From Thiobaca trueperi (GTDB lineage: Bacteria; Pseudomonadota; Gammaproteobacteria; Chromatiales; Chromatiaceae), in contig NZ_SMAO01000004.1 of NCBI RefSeq assembly GCF_004342175.1, positions 452,447-516,446 of the forward strand: DNA of 64,000 nucleotides, written 5' to 3'. The position numbers were made by a program, and so were the translations under genes. The notes under the pieces were generated by a model. That model did not search any database, had not been told where the DNA came from, and saw only the letters and a program-made list of their open reading frames with translations. Position 1 is the first letter of the stretch; each line of letters starts with the position of its first letter. This document shows, piece by piece, positions 1 to 7,963 of this stretch.

Positions 1-3000
1 ACCCAGATCCCGGTCGCGCAGTTCCCGGACATCGTGCCGCCGCAGGTCTCGGTGACCGCCTCTTATCCCGGCGCCAATGCCGCCGTGGTCGAATCGGCGG
101 TGGCCCAGCCCATCGAATCGCGCATCAATGGCGTCGATAACATGCTCTACATGAAGTCGAGCAGCGGCAACGACGGCAGTTATTCACTGACCGTGACCTT
201 CGCGCTCGGCACCGACCCGGACATCAACACCGTCAATGTGCAGAATCGCGCCAATCTCGCGATGGCGCAGCTCCCCGACGAGGTCAAGCGTCAGGGGCTG
301 ACGGTACAGAAGCAGTCCAGCGCCATGCTTCAGGTGGTGGCGTTACGCTCGCCCAAGCAGTCTTACGATGCGCTCTTTCTGAGCAATTACGCGACCATCA
401 ACGTCATCGACACCCTGTCGCGCATCAATGGCGTCGGCCAGGTTTCGCTGTTCGGGGCGCTGAATTACAGCATGCGGATCTGGCTGTCGTCGGATCGTCT
501 GACCGCGCTGGGTCTGACCCCTTCGGATGTCATCTCGGCCATCCAGGGCCAGAACGTCCAGGCCGCCGTGGGGCGTATCGGCGCCCAGCCGATGACGGCG
601 GACCAGCAGTTTCAGATCACGCTCCAGACCAAGGGGCGGCTCTCCGATGTGGCCGAATTCGAGCAGATCGTGGTGCGCGCCAACCCCGATGGCTCGACCG
701 TGCTGGTCAAGGACATCGGGCGGGTGGAGCTGGGTTCCCAGCAGTCCGATTCGCTCAGCCGGCTGGATGGCGGCGATACGGCGGCGATGGCGATCTATCT
801 GGCGCCCGGCGCCAATGCGGTGGCGGTGGCGAACGGGGTGCAGGCGGCGATGGAACGGCTGGCCGAACGCTTCCCGGATGATCTGGAGTATGCGGTCGTC
901 TATGACACCACTGATTTCGTCAAGGCGAGCCTGGAAAAGGTCATTCACACCCTGTTTGAAGCCTTCGTGCTGGTCATTCTGGTGGTGTTTCTCTTTCTTG
1001 GCAGTTGGCGTGCGACCCTGATTCCATTGATCGCGGTGCCGGTGGCCCTGATCGGCTCGTTCGCCTTTCTGCTCATGATCGGTTTTTCGGCCAATACCAT
1101 CTCGCTGCTGGCCGTGGTGCTCGCCATCGGTATCGTGGTCGATGACGCCATCGTCGTGGTCGAGAACGTCGAGCGCATCATGGAAGAGGACGGACTGCCG
1201 CCGCGCGAGGCGGCGAAAAAGGCGATGGGCCAGATCACCGGCCCCATCATCGCCATCACCCTGGTGCTGCTGTCGGTCTTTCTGCCGGTCGCCTTCATCC
1301 CCGGCATCACCGGTCAGTTGTTCCAGCAGTTCGCCGCCGTGGTCGCCTTCTCGATGCTGATCTCGGCGCTCAATGCGCTGACCCTGGCCCCGGCCCTGTG
1401 CGCCATTCTGCTCAAGCCGACCCATCATCGCCGTGGCCCGATGCGTTACATCCTGGGCGGAATCGATCGCGTGCGCGACGGTTATGCCGCCATCGTCGCC
1501 CGTCTGGTGCGTTTCTCACTGCTGGTGCTGGTCCTGATCCTGGGTGTCGGTCTGGCGACCGGCTGGCTGTTCACGGTCACGCCGACCGGCTTCCTGCCGG
1601 AAGAGGATCAGGGCGCCTTCATGGCGCAGGTCCAGTTGCCTGAAGGCGCCTCGGTCAACCGCACCCTGGAGGTCGTCAAGCAGTTGGAGACCATCATCGG
1701 TGCGGATCCGGCGGTCGCGCATGTGCTGACGGTTCCCGGCTACAGCATCCTCGATAGCAGCGTGCAGTCCAACAGCGCCCTGGTGGTGGGCCGGCTCAAG
1801 CCATTCGCTGAACGTCCGACGGCGGATCTCAAGGTGGATGCGGTGATCCAGCGCATCGTCGCCCAGACCATCGGTCTGCCGAGCGCCCGTGTCATGCCCT
1901 TCAATCTGCCGCCAATCGTCGGACTCGGCACCGGCGGCGGATTTGAATATCAGCTCGAAGACCTCCAGGGACGTTCGCCGCAGGATCTGGCCGCCGCCAT
2001 GCGTGGGCTGATTCTGGCTGCCAATCAGGATCCGGCGCTCTCAAGGGTCTTCTCAACCTGGGCGACCGACAACCCGCAGGTCTATCTCGACATCGACCGC
2101 GAGAAGGCGCAGACCCTGGGGGTGCAGATCAACGACATCTTCACCGCCCTCCAGGCCACACTCGGCGGCTACTATGTCAACGATTTCAACAGATTCGGGC
2201 GGGTGTGGCAGGTGCAGGTGCAGGGCGAGCAACGCGACCGTCAGGCATTCGAGGATGTCTACCGCATCCATGTCCGCAACAGCCAGGGTGAGATGGTCCC
2301 GCTGCGTGCGCTCATGTCACCGGAGCTGATCCTCGGGCCGCAGCTTCTGCAGCGCTACAACAACTATCGCAGCGTCACCATCCAGGGCGGTCCCGCGCCC
2401 GGACGCAGTTCGGGCGACGCCATCGCGGCGATGGAACGGCTCTCCGCCACGACCCTGCCATCCGGCTTTGGTTTCGAGTGGACCGGCACCGCCTTCCAGG
2501 AAAAAGAGGCCGGCGGCAAGACGCCCATCGTGCTCGGACTGGCGGTGCTCTTCGCCTATCTGTTCCTGGTCGGGCTCTATGAAAGCTGGTCGATGCCGGC
2601 GGCGGTGCTGCTGTCAGTCACCATCGGCGTGCTCGGCGCGCTCGCCGCGCTCTGGATCGCGGGGCTATCCAACGATCTCTATGCCCAGGTCGGGATCGTG
2701 GTCCTGATCGGTCTGGCGAGCAAGAACGCCATCCTCATCGTCGAATTCGCCATGGAACAGCGCGCGGCAGGCGCGGCCATCCTCGACGCCGCGACCAGGG
2801 CCGCACGGCTGCGGATTCGCGCCATCCTCATGACCAGCTTCGCCTTCATTCTGGGGCTGGTGCCGCTCGTCATCGCCAGCGGCGCGGGCGAGGCCAGTCA
2901 GCGCGGGGTGGGCACCGCCGTCTTCGGCGGCATGCTCGCCGCCTCGCTGCTCGGCATCTTCCTGATTCCGATGCTGTATGTCGTCTTTCAGCGGTTCCGC

Positions 3001-3078
3001 GAGATGGTGCATGGGAAGTCTGGCGTGGCGGTTGAAGCGGGGGAGGGGGCTCAGGTGGTGGCGTCATCGAAAGGTTGA
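1..3078 (+). CDS. RND multidrug efflux pump, inner-membrane subunit (AcrB/MexB type), 5'-truncated
   Basis: Proton-driven efflux transporter of the HAE1 RND family. It would work in the inner membrane with a periplasmic adaptor and an outer-membrane channel. The reading frame is open from base 1 and its first residues ([18 protein letters not shown]) match AcrB from about residue 34, so roughly 33 N-terminal residues including the start of TM1 lie outside the window. Visible features are the porter-domain motif SYPGA, the long TM blocks after about residues 310 and 840 of the window frame, and the TM4 motif [14 protein letters not shown] carrying the two proton-relay aspartates. The C-terminal [14 protein letters not shown] segment is also present. 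Any adaptor or channel partner must lie upstream, because none follows. The family is certain; the substrate cannot be read from sequence. Confidence 0.95.
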   Translation, partial: TQIPVAQFPDIVPPQVSVTASYPGANAAVVESAVAQPIESRINGVDNMLYMKSSSGNDGSYSLTVTFALGTDPDINTVNVQNRANLAMAQLPDEVKRQGLTVQKQSSAMLQVVALRSPKQSYDALFLSNYATINVIDTLSRINGVGQVSLFGALNYSMRIWLSSDRLTALGLTPSDVISAIQGQNVQAAVGRIGAQPMTADQQFQITLQTKGRLSDVAEFEQIVVRANPDGSTVLVKDIGRVELGSQQSDSLSRLDGGDTAAMAIYLAPGANAVAVANGVQAAMERLAERFPDDLEYAVVYDTTDFVKASLEKVIHTLFEAFVLVILVVFLFLGSWRATLIPLIAVPVALIGSFAFLLMIGFSANTISLLAVVLAIGIVVDDAIVVVENVERIMEEDGLPPREAAKKAMGQITGPIIAITLVLLSVFLPVAFIPGITGQLFQQFAAVVAFSMLISALNALTLAPALCAILLKPTHHRRGPMRYILGGIDRVRDGYAAIVARLVRFSLLVLVLILGVGLATGWLFTVTPTGFLPEEDQGAFMAQVQLPEGASVNRTLEVVKQLETIIGADPAVAHVLTVPGYSILDSSVQSNSALVVGRLKPFAERPTADLKVDAVIQRIVAQTIGLPSARVMPFNLPPIVGLGTGGGFEYQLEDLQGRSPQDLAAAMRGLILAANQDPALSRVFSTWATDNPQVYLDIDREKAQTLGVQINDIFTALQATLGGYYVNDFNRFGRVWQVQVQGEQRDRQAFEDVYRIHVRNSQGEMVPLRALMSPELILGPQLLQRYNNYRSVTIQGGPAPGRSSGDAIAAMERLSATTLPSGFGFEWTGTAFQEKEAGGKTPIVLGLAVLFAYLFLVGLYESWSMPAAVLLSVTIGVLGALAALWIAGLSNDLYAQVGIVVLIGLASKNAILIVEFAMEQRAAGAAILDAATRAARLRIRAILMTSFAFILGLVPLVIASGAGEASQRGVGTAVFGGMLAASLLGIFLIPMLYVVFQRFREMVHGKSGVAVEAGEGAQVVASSKG

Positions 3079-3110
3079 TAGCGGTCACGTTTCGCTTTAA
3101 CCGCTATTTC
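3078..3110 (+). terminator. Weak terminator-like hairpin after the RND gene
   Basis: An 8-bp perfect inverted repeat starts inside the stop codon: ATAGCGGT at 3078-3085 and ACCGCTAT at 3100-3107, with a 14-nt loop. Only three T follow, so it is a weak intrinsic terminator at best. Confidence 0.4.
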
Positions 3111-3476
3111 CCTGAGTCATCTTCCGACTTTACACTTCTGGCTCAGTGCGTGGCATCTGATGGTGGCTGGGGATAGCGCGAGATGCGCTTTACCCAGCCT
3201 CGCTTGTGATCGAACAGGATGAAAGGCTTGATCCCGTAAACGAGGCTTTTGCTCGACAAGCGAAATGCCGCCTAAAAACAGGGATCAAACCTGAAGATTA
3301 GATGTAACGCATTGGGAGATAAAGGTAAAAACAGCATTTGCTGTGAGTGGAAAATTTTTATGCCTCACATTTGAGGTTTAATCACACTGGATTCGGCGTC
3401 AATTTTGAGGTCGAATTGTCGTTAGCGAAAACCGCGGCCGGCTTGGGTCTGCGCAAGAAAGAGTAAGGAATTCTCA
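3079..3476. other. 398-bp intergenic region, no gene seen
   Basis: No coding region is supported here. Base composition becomes AT-rich towards the right, marking the boundary of the accessory block. Two small dyads are visible: an imperfect pair at 3224-3235 and 3281-3292 (11 of 12 positions), and a CCTCA/TGAGG hairpin at 3363-3376. The promoter of the 3477 operon should lie here, but no convincing -35/-10 pair could be chosen. No attC partner was found near GTTAGCG at 3421. Confidence 0.5.
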
Positions 3477-3710
3477 ATGGCGCCAGTGCCAATACCTAAA
3501 CCATCATTCCTGGATGCTTGCGAATACATCGGTGTCTTCTCAGGAGAAAGAAGGTGGCGATCCCATGATGGGAAGCGCATCTATACGTGGGACCATCTAC
3601 ACGGAGAGATAGAGGTGTTTAATAAGCGTGGCAAGCACCTCGGGGTAATTGAGCCGGCTCATGGAGCGATGATAAAAGATGCAGTTAAAGGGAGGACAAT
3701 CGATGTCTAA
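3477..3710 (+). CDS. Stand-alone colicin E3-type 16S rRNase toxin (Cytotoxic domain)
   Basis: A 77-residue protein. Its residues 26-75 align without gaps, apart from one residue, with the C-terminal ribonuclease domain of colicin E3, which cuts 16S rRNA in the decoding centre and stops translation. The core reads GKRIYTWDHLHGEIEVF, against GRKIYEWDSQHGELEGY in colicin E3. The E3 catalytic residues Asp510, His513, Glu517 and Arg545 correspond to Asp39, His42, Glu46 and Arg73 here; Glu515 is also kept (Glu44). There is no translocation or receptor-binding domain and no signal peptide, so it is not a complete bacteriocin and probably acts in the producing cell. The start is fixed by AAGGA at 3465-3469, 7 nt upstream. 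The gene overlaps the next one by 8 bp. Base composition is AT-richer than the neighbours. The domain call is strong; the toxin-antitoxin role is inferred. Confidence 0.85.
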   Translation: MAPVPIPKPSFLDACEYIGVFSGERRWRSHDGKRIYTWDHLHGEIEVFNKRGKHLGVIEPAHGAMIKDAVKGRTIDV

Positions 3711-4017
3711 TTTTATTGAGCAGTGCCTTGCGGGGCTTGCGCTACCAGACGATATTGATGACTTTGTAGATTCTTGGCATGATGGCGATAGCAAAGTTTC
3801 CTTGCATCGCTACCTCGGAATGTCGAAGTCAGAATACTCATTGTGGGTCGCAGATCCCGGCGTGCTTCCCTACATCATTAACGCCCACTATTTCGGACGA
3901 GACGTATCCGAGATACTAGGTGAGGTCGAAGCGCTTCCCTTGGCAGCGAGATCGGATGGCCCCGAAAAAGCATTAAAACTAATGCGATGGCTCAAGAGAG
4001 AGGGGATGTGGGAATAG
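3703..4017 (+). CDS. Small acidic protein, putative antitoxin/immunity partner of the E3-type toxin
   Basis: A 104-residue protein starting inside the toxin gene, with a strong GGAGG at 3691-3695, 7 nt before the ATG. The N-terminal part is rich in acidic residues (LPDDIDDFVDSWHDGDS at 14-30), followed by a helical segment LHRYLGMSKSEYSLWV at 34-49. It does not visibly resemble the colicin E3 immunity protein. The SEYSLWV-type segment looks like that of small proteins often placed next to toxin genes, but I cannot name a family with certainty. The overlap with the toxin frame, the good ribosome-binding site (more antitoxin than toxin per transcript) and the acidity (to neutralise a basic RNase) all suit an antitoxin. 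This function is inferred from context only. Confidence 0.65.
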   Translation: MSNFIEQCLAGLALPDDIDDFVDSWHDGDSKVSLHRYLGMSKSEYSLWVADPGVLPYIINAHYFGRDVSEILGEVEALPLAARSDGPEKALKLMRWLKREGMWE

Positions 4018-4982
4018 CTGTGGACGTCGCCGCAAATTTTGCTCGCCGCTTGGTAGCGAAATACAAGCTAAGTCCCCCAATAGATGTTGAGTCATTAGTT
4101 AGGAGATACGCTGAGCTGATTTTTGCGCACATACCTTTTGATGGCGCAGATGGAATCTCGTTGAATCTGAAAGTCATTGGAAAGACAACAAGAGTTATAG
4201 TTAATCAAAACATGCCGCCGATTCGGCAGCGGTTCACCATGGCGCATGAGTTGGGCCACGTTATTATCCCGTGGCACGTTGGCACAATCATCGATCATGT
4301 GAACCCGGAAGAAGCTCAAGAATCAAGCCACTACTGGAAAGTGGAGGCGGAAGCAAATGTGTTCGCGGCGGAGCTGCTTATGCCGACAGATTATGTTGAA
4401 GACGTGCTATCCAATGTTCGGGATTTGGCTGAAGCTAATCGCTTGCTGGCTAGCGAGTGTCAAGTCTCCCCTGTTGCGTCGGCCAAGAGATTGACAAGCT
4501 TTGCTCCAGAGAATGTTGTGTACGCCTATGAACGGAACGGTGTCACCGAGTTTTCGGGAAGAACCGAAGGAACGATTGCGAATGCGCTGAGTTGGGGTAA
4601 TGACTTTCCGTCTGCCCCATTCGATTATGCTGAGTCACATTTTACGGCAATCCTAAACGGTGGGCATATCCATTGGTGGGTGCTGCCCGGGGAGATGCAT
4701 TTCGACGTAGACGACGGGCGGACGTGGCGCGAAATTCTTAGTTCCATCGCTGAAGACATTGGCGTTCCATCGTCAAATGTTGAAAAGTTCAAGGCGTCTG
4801 TCAACGGAGTTGTAGCGTATGCAAATGGAGCATGTAAGCGAAACGGAAGACATACCGTTGATGCGGTAGTTTCTGCGGGTATTCAGCGTTTCAAAGACAG
4901 AGATGGCTATGAACAATTCGTTGATAACAAGGATTTTCATTCGTTTTTGGTGAAGAAGGCGCAGGAGCTTGTTGGGAAGTGA
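3987..4982 (+). CDS. ImmA/IrrE-family zinc metallopeptidase
   Basis: Up to 331 residues. Residues 81-94 read TMAHELGHVIIPWH and carry the HExxH zinc motif. The segment EAEANVFAAELLMP about 40 residues later supplies the third zinc ligand (Glu), the classic ImmA/IrrE (COG2856) arrangement. Family members cleave repressors or antitoxins, as ImmA of ICEBs1 and IrrE/PprI do. The C-terminal half (about 170-331) is not recognised and may be the regulatory or sensor part. The gene overlaps the putative antitoxin by up to 31 bp. In-frame GTG codons at 4008 and 4020 are alternative starts, and the latter lies 2 nt after the antitoxin stop. Proteolysis of the upstream antitoxin to release the RNase is a reasonable hypothesis but not shown. 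The gene ends right before the attC-like site. Confidence 0.85.
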   Translation: MAQERGDVGIAVDVAANFARRLVAKYKLSPPIDVESLVRRYAELIFAHIPFDGADGISLNLKVIGKTTRVIVNQNMPPIRQRFTMAHELGHVIIPWHVGTIIDHVNPEEAQESSHYWKVEAEANVFAAELLMPTDYVEDVLSNVRDLAEANRLLASECQVSPVASAKRLTSFAPENVVYAYERNGVTEFSGRTEGTIANALSWGNDFPSAPFDYAESHFTAILNGGHIHWWVLPGEMHFDVDDGRTWREILSSIAEDIGVPSSNVEKFKASVNGVVAYANGACKRNGRHTVDAVVSAGIQRFKDRDGYEQFVDNKDFHSFLVKKAQELVGK

Positions 4983-4983
4983 T

Positions 4984-5064
4984 CGCTAACAAAGCCGTGA
5001 ACTCGGACGCATTTTTCGTTCGCTGCGCTCACTACAAATGCGCCGGTTACGGCTGGCGTTAGAT
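4984..5064 (+). other. Integron attC-like recombination site
   Basis: About 80 bp that folds as an attC. TAAC at 4987-4990 pairs with GTTA at 5058-5061, AGCCGT (4993-4998) with ACGGCT (5049-5054), CGG (5004-5006) with CCG (5043-5045), and CGCATTT (5008-5014) with AAATGCG (5036-5042). A5007 is left over as an unpaired extrahelical base, as in real attC sites, and 4999-5003 against 5046-5048 gives the unpaired central spacer. The 3' core GTTAGAT (5058-5064) fits the GTTRRRY consensus; the 5' core CGCTAAC departs from RYYYAAC in its first two bases. It sits immediately behind a stop codon and before the next gene, as a cassette end should. Only one site is visible and no integrase gene is in the window. 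Confidence 0.72.
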
Positions 5065-5104
5065 GCCGCAGGAACCTTGGTGGAGCGCAACCTGGAGTGT
5101 CATC

Positions 5105-5815
5105 GTGAAGTTGTTCAAGTTACTTAATGAGAAATTCTACAAGGAAGGCGCCTCATTTAACACATCAGATGTGAATTACTCACGCTCAATTGGAGATCCA
5201 TTTGAGCGTGAAGAGTTCTATGACTATTTGTTTGATGCAACAGATAGAAATGATGTTGGCATTGATTTGTATGCGGTTATGGCCAACTTCATTAATTTGC
5301 CTGGTGGTGGAGCGGTGTGCCTTGACCTTCTTTCGAGTGGATCAGACATAGCGCTGGCATCTGTAATGCCGGGAGATTCCCACTACGCAAATCGAATTAT
5401 GAAAAGAGAAGAATTCCTTGAGGCCTGTCGTCTTATTGAGAGGCTTGACATCAAGTTCGAGACGGGATCGGACGCAACAAGGCTTTGGGAGTATCTCTTT
5501 GAGAAGGTCAGGAGAGAAAAGTTTGATAACCTTCCATCAAGGCTTATGTCCTACTTTGCATTCAAAAGCGAATCTGACATCGCACATTATCGAAAAGAGC
5601 ACGGAATGCGTGGTGTCTCTTGCGTCATTGATGCATCTAATTGCACTCAAGCAGTTGAGCTTGACATGGCGCTGTTTGACGCTGTCGGAAACAACTTCAC
5701 ATACTCAATGGCTAAGACAGTCGCAGAAAGGTATTGGTCAGGCGGTAGTTCTGATGATCCGGTAATTGAAGTCCTCCTTCAGGGGGAGATAATCCTTGCG
5801 GAACGAATCCAATAG
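5105..5815 (+). CDS. Unknown protein, putative integron cassette gene
   Basis: About 236 residues from a GTG at 5105 with GGAG at 5094-5097, 7 nt upstream. The frame is open from an ATG at 5063 that overlaps the attC core (GTTAGATG), giving 14 extra residues but no visible ribosome-binding site. It is a soluble protein with no signal peptide or membrane segment. The central region (EKVRREKFDNLPSRLMSYFA) is faintly like DUF2441 proteins, which also carry a PSR.x.S segment. The N-terminal part has an acidic, aromatic-rich stretch. I cannot assign a function. AT-rich codons, unlike the flanking genes, and its position directly after the attC-like site suggest that it is a mobile cassette gene. 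No attC is seen after its stop. Confidence 0.7.
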   Translation: MKLFKLLNEKFYKEGASFNTSDVNYSRSIGDPFEREEFYDYLFDATDRNDVGIDLYAVMANFINLPGGGAVCLDLLSSGSDIALASVMPGDSHYANRIMKREEFLEACRLIERLDIKFETGSDATRLWEYLFEKVRREKFDNLPSRLMSYFAFKSESDIAHYRKEHGMRGVSCVIDASNCTQAVELDMALFDAVGNNFTYSMAKTVAERYWSGGSSDDPVIEVLLQGEIILAERIQ

Positions 5816-5827
5816 CCGGGTAGCGAG

Positions 5828-5961
5828 GTAGGATGGGTAGAGTGACCATGGCACGCCGTTAATTTATTGCCACAGATGCCGATTGGTCGCGAAACCCATC
5901 AATCACTGACGTGGATGGAGGATGGAAATGACGGGTTTCGCTGCGCTCTACCCAATCCTAC
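5828..5961. repeat. Hairpin repeat of the GATGGGTAGAG family, copy 1
   Basis: An imperfect inverted repeat: GTAGGATGGGTAGAG at 5828-5842 and CTCTACCCAATCCTAC at 5946-5961. Inside lie GGCACGCCGTTAAT and the segment GGGTTTCGCTGCGCTCTACC, both shared with the copy at 6945-7009. It ends 15 bp before the Rpn-family gene, so the gene is bracketed by two copies. Confidence 0.75.
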
Positions 5962-5976
5962 AACTACACTCGCCCC

Positions 5977-6942
5977 ATGACAGCCGAACACCCAAGCGCC
6001 GAGACCTCGCTCAAAAACGATTATGACAGCCCCTGGAAAGAAGCCCTGGAACGCTTCTTCCCGGAGTTCCTCGCGCTGCTGTTCCCGGCCATTCATGCCC
6101 AGATCGACTGGCGCATGGCGCCGGTGTTTCTCGACAAGGAGCTGCAACAGATCGGCGCCGACAGCCCGCGCGGTCGCCGCTACGCCGACAAACTCGTGCG
6201 CGTGCGCGCCTGCGACGGTCATGAGATCGCGGTGCTCATCCATGTCGAAGTCCAGGGCGACCCTGAGAGCGGCTTTGGCGAGCGGATGTTTGTCTACCAC
6301 TCCCGGCTACGGGATCGGTATGGCCTGGATGTCGTCAGCCTCGCCGTCCTGACCGACACCATCGCCAGCTTTCGCCCCAGCCAGTTTCGTCATCTCCGCT
6401 GGGGTTGCGGGATCGCCTTCCGGTTTCCGATGGTCAAACTGCTCGATTACGTCGAGCCGGAACGCTGGACGGAGCTGGAAGCGAGCGACAACGTCTTCGC
6501 CCTGGTGGTCATGGCGCAGATCCGCGCCAAGATCACCACCGAGGCCGAGACGCTCAAGGGCTGGAAATTCCGCCTTATCCGCCTGATGTACGAGCGCGGC
6601 TACGAGCGGACGCTGATCCTGGAGCTGTTCCGCCTCATCGACTGGATGATCCGCCTGCCCGCCGGGCTGGAGGCGGATTTTCGCCAAGAACTCTATGCCT
6701 ACGAGGAGCAACACCGTATGCCTTATGTGACGACTGTTGAACAAGCGGGGATTGAGAAAGGGTTGCAGCAGGGATTACAGCAGGGTGAAGCCAAAACACT
6801 GTTGCGCCTGATTGATCGAAAGTTCGGTCCCGAAGCGGCGCAAAGGCACCGCGAGCGCATTGAAAGGGCGGAGCTTGAGCAACTGGACACCTGGCTGGAT
6901 CGGATTCTTACCGCTGATACCCCCGAGACCATTTTTCACTGA
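5977..6942 (+). CDS. Rpn/YhgA-like PD-(D/E)XK nuclease-family protein with C-terminal DUF4351
   Basis: A 321-residue protein of the Rpn/YhgA-like family, whose tested members are DNA nucleases that raise recombination and were formerly annotated as transposases. The nuclease core is seen in residues 85-110 (EIAVLIHVEVQGDPE), with Glu-x-Gln replacing the E-x-K of the PD-(D/E)XK fold. The C-terminal 45 residues (LLRLIDRKFGP to LDRILTADTPE) are a typical DUF4351 module, preceded by a Gln-rich linker EKGLQQGLQQGEAKTLL. The ATG at 5977 is the first in frame after the flanking repeat. The gene lies alone between two copies of a hairpin repeat, and a fragment of a sister gene occurs at 14884-14991 next to the same repeat, suggesting joint mobility or amplification. 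Nuclease activity is family knowledge, not proven for this protein. Confidence 0.85.
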   Translation: MTAEHPSAETSLKNDYDSPWKEALERFFPEFLALLFPAIHAQIDWRMAPVFLDKELQQIGADSPRGRRYADKLVRVRACDGHEIAVLIHVEVQGDPESGFGERMFVYHSRLRDRYGLDVVSLAVLTDTIASFRPSQFRHLRWGCGIAFRFPMVKLLDYVEPERWTELEASDNVFALVVMAQIRAKITTEAETLKGWKFRLIRLMYERGYERTLILELFRLIDWMIRLPAGLEADFRQELYAYEEQHRMPYVTTVEQAGIEKGLQQGLQQGEAKTLLRLIDRKFGPEAAQRHRERIERAELEQLDTWLDRILTADTPETIFH

Positions 6943-6944
6943 GC

Positions 6945-7009
6945 GAGGATGGGTAGAGCGACTAAGGCACGCCGTTAATGATGGGTTTCGCTGCGCTCTA
7001 CCCCTCCTG
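6945..7009. repeat. Hairpin repeat of the GATGGGTAGAG family, copy 2
   Basis: GAGGATGGGTAGAGCG (6945-6960) faces CGCTCTACCCCTCCTG (6994-7009). The inside carries GGCACGCCGTTAAT and GATGGGTTTCGCTG, as in copy 1. It begins 3 bp after the stop of the Rpn-family gene and could also end transcription between that gene and the convergent GNAT gene. Confidence 0.75.
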
Positions 7010-7033
7010 CAACGGGCATCCCCCGGCAGCGTC

Positions 7034-7528
7034 TCAGTCGTCGCGTCCGTCCAGCGCTTTGATCGTGCTGACCGGCAGATAGAGCTTCAGGCCATCTTCT
7101 GTCAAGGGTATGAACCCGAAGCGACGGTAAAAGGCCACGGCTTCCGGCTTGCTGTCCACGATTACGCATCGTATGCCGATCACGTCGGCGGCGCGGAGGG
7201 CTTGCTTGAGGGCGTGGATCAAGAGGTGCGAGCCAATGCGCAAACCGGATGCGCGTGCCTGGCGGTCGCTCGCCATCCGTCCGATCAGGACAGCGGGAAC
7301 CGGGTATTTGGGTAAAGATTCGGGAAGTTCGTCGCAGCCAAGCGACGCGGCAGAGAGGGTGTAATACCCCAGAACCTTGCCCTCGTCGTCCTCCGCCACA
7401 TAGACCCGCGCCAGACGATTGCGCAGCGTCTGGCTCGCGTAGCGTTTCAGATAATCGTCCAGCCCGTCATGACCGCACGCAAAACCCGTGCGGCGGTGGC
7501 GACGGGGATCGAAGACGACGATTTTCAT
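7034..7528 (-). CDS. GNAT-family acetyltransferase toxin (TacT/AtaT-like)
   Basis: A 164-residue GCN5-type acetyltransferase. The acetyl-CoA loop region is at about residues 83-106 (LIGRMASDRQARASGLRIGS, with an R-x-x-A-x-G-x-x-IG form of the Q/RxxGxG motif), and the C-terminal strand-helix reads KPEAVAFYRRFGFIPL. The N-terminal F.CG...LD.YL..YA segment is characteristic of toxins paired with DUF1778 antitoxins. Known relatives acetylate the aminoacyl group of charged tRNAs and block translation. The start ATG overlaps the antitoxin stop by 4 bp (ATGA), which couples their translation. Which tRNA is modified cannot be read from the sequence. Confidence 0.9.
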   Translation of the reverse strand: MKIVVFDPRRHRRTGFACGHDGLDDYLKRYASQTLRNRLARVYVAEDDEGKVLGYYTLSAASLGCDELPESLPKYPVPAVLIGRMASDRQARASGLRIGSHLLIHALKQALRAADVIGIRCVIVDSKPEAVAFYRRFGFIPLTEDGLKLYLPVSTIKALDGRDD

Positions 7529-7797
7529 TCCAGTCCGGCATCCTGGTAGTCGCGCCAGGCGGCTTGCAGGGCGTCATTCGGCGCGGGGGGATGGTCCAGC
7601 GTGGCGGTAAACCGCTGCCATTCCTCGGCATTCAGCATGAAGTGCTGGTGGCTGCGCAGGATGTCCCGCGCCTTGTCCAGGGCCGCATTCAGAACGAGAC
7701 CGGTGAGTGTATTGCCGCTGATGTCCGCCGCCTGCATCAGCAGTTGCTTGGCGTTGGCGGGCAAGCGGATGTCGAATCGCTCAATGGCTTCGGGCAT
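7525..7797 (-). CDS. DUF1778 ribbon-helix-helix antitoxin
   Basis: A 90-residue protein of the TacA/AtaR type, located directly upstream of and overlapping the GNAT toxin. Residues 6-45 (RFDIRLPANAKQLLMQAADI) form the ribbon-helix-helix DNA-binding part. The acidic and aromatic tail (EEWQRFTATLDHPPAPND) is the segment that wraps the toxin in known complexes. On the minus strand the ATG is preceded by GGAGAAAGG, a good ribosome-binding site. A TACGG/CCGTA palindrome just upstream (7810-7826) is the likely operator for autorepression. Confidence 0.9.
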   Translation of the reverse strand: MPEAIERFDIRLPANAKQLLMQAADISGNTLTGLVLNAALDKARDILRSHQHFMLNAEEWQRFTATLDHPPAPNDALQAAWRDYQDAGLE

Positions 7798-7809
7798 GCC
7801 CTTTCTCCA

Positions 7810-7826
7810 TACGGTTTATTTCCGTA
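7810..7826 (-). promoter_or_regulatory. Probable operator of the DUF1778/GNAT pair
   Basis: TACGG (7810-7814) and CCGTA (7822-7826) form a dyad around an AT-rich 7-bp centre, 12 bp upstream of the antitoxin start. Its position fits autorepression by the ribbon-helix-helix antitoxin. This is inferred from symmetry and position. Confidence 0.45.
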
Positions 7827-7963
7827 CAGAGTAGCAGGCTTAAAGCGCTCATTCCAACCCAATTCCGCTTTGCGCCTTTGTGGTTCAAACCACCGCTTTT
7901 CAGGCTCAATCGGCTGATGCTGCAACCAGCCGCTCGCCAACACTACCTTCGCCATCCCACAGG

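Noticed and set aside
343..1428. Long minus-strand open frame inside the RND gene
   Set aside because: Antisense shadow of a GC-rich gene; its product is Arg/His/Asp/Gln-rich low-complexity sequence with no family resemblance.
3305..3426. Possible second attC upstream of the toxin operon (TAACGC near 3305 and GTTAGCG near 3421)
   Set aside because: The core does not fit GTTRRRY and the intervening sequence does not pair; no attC-like hairpin could be drawn.
5977..6942. Insertion sequence with transposase
   Set aside because: The protein belongs to the Rpn/YhgA-like nuclease family, not to a DDE or HUH transposase, and the flanking repeats are hairpin elements rather than terminal inverted repeats with target duplications.
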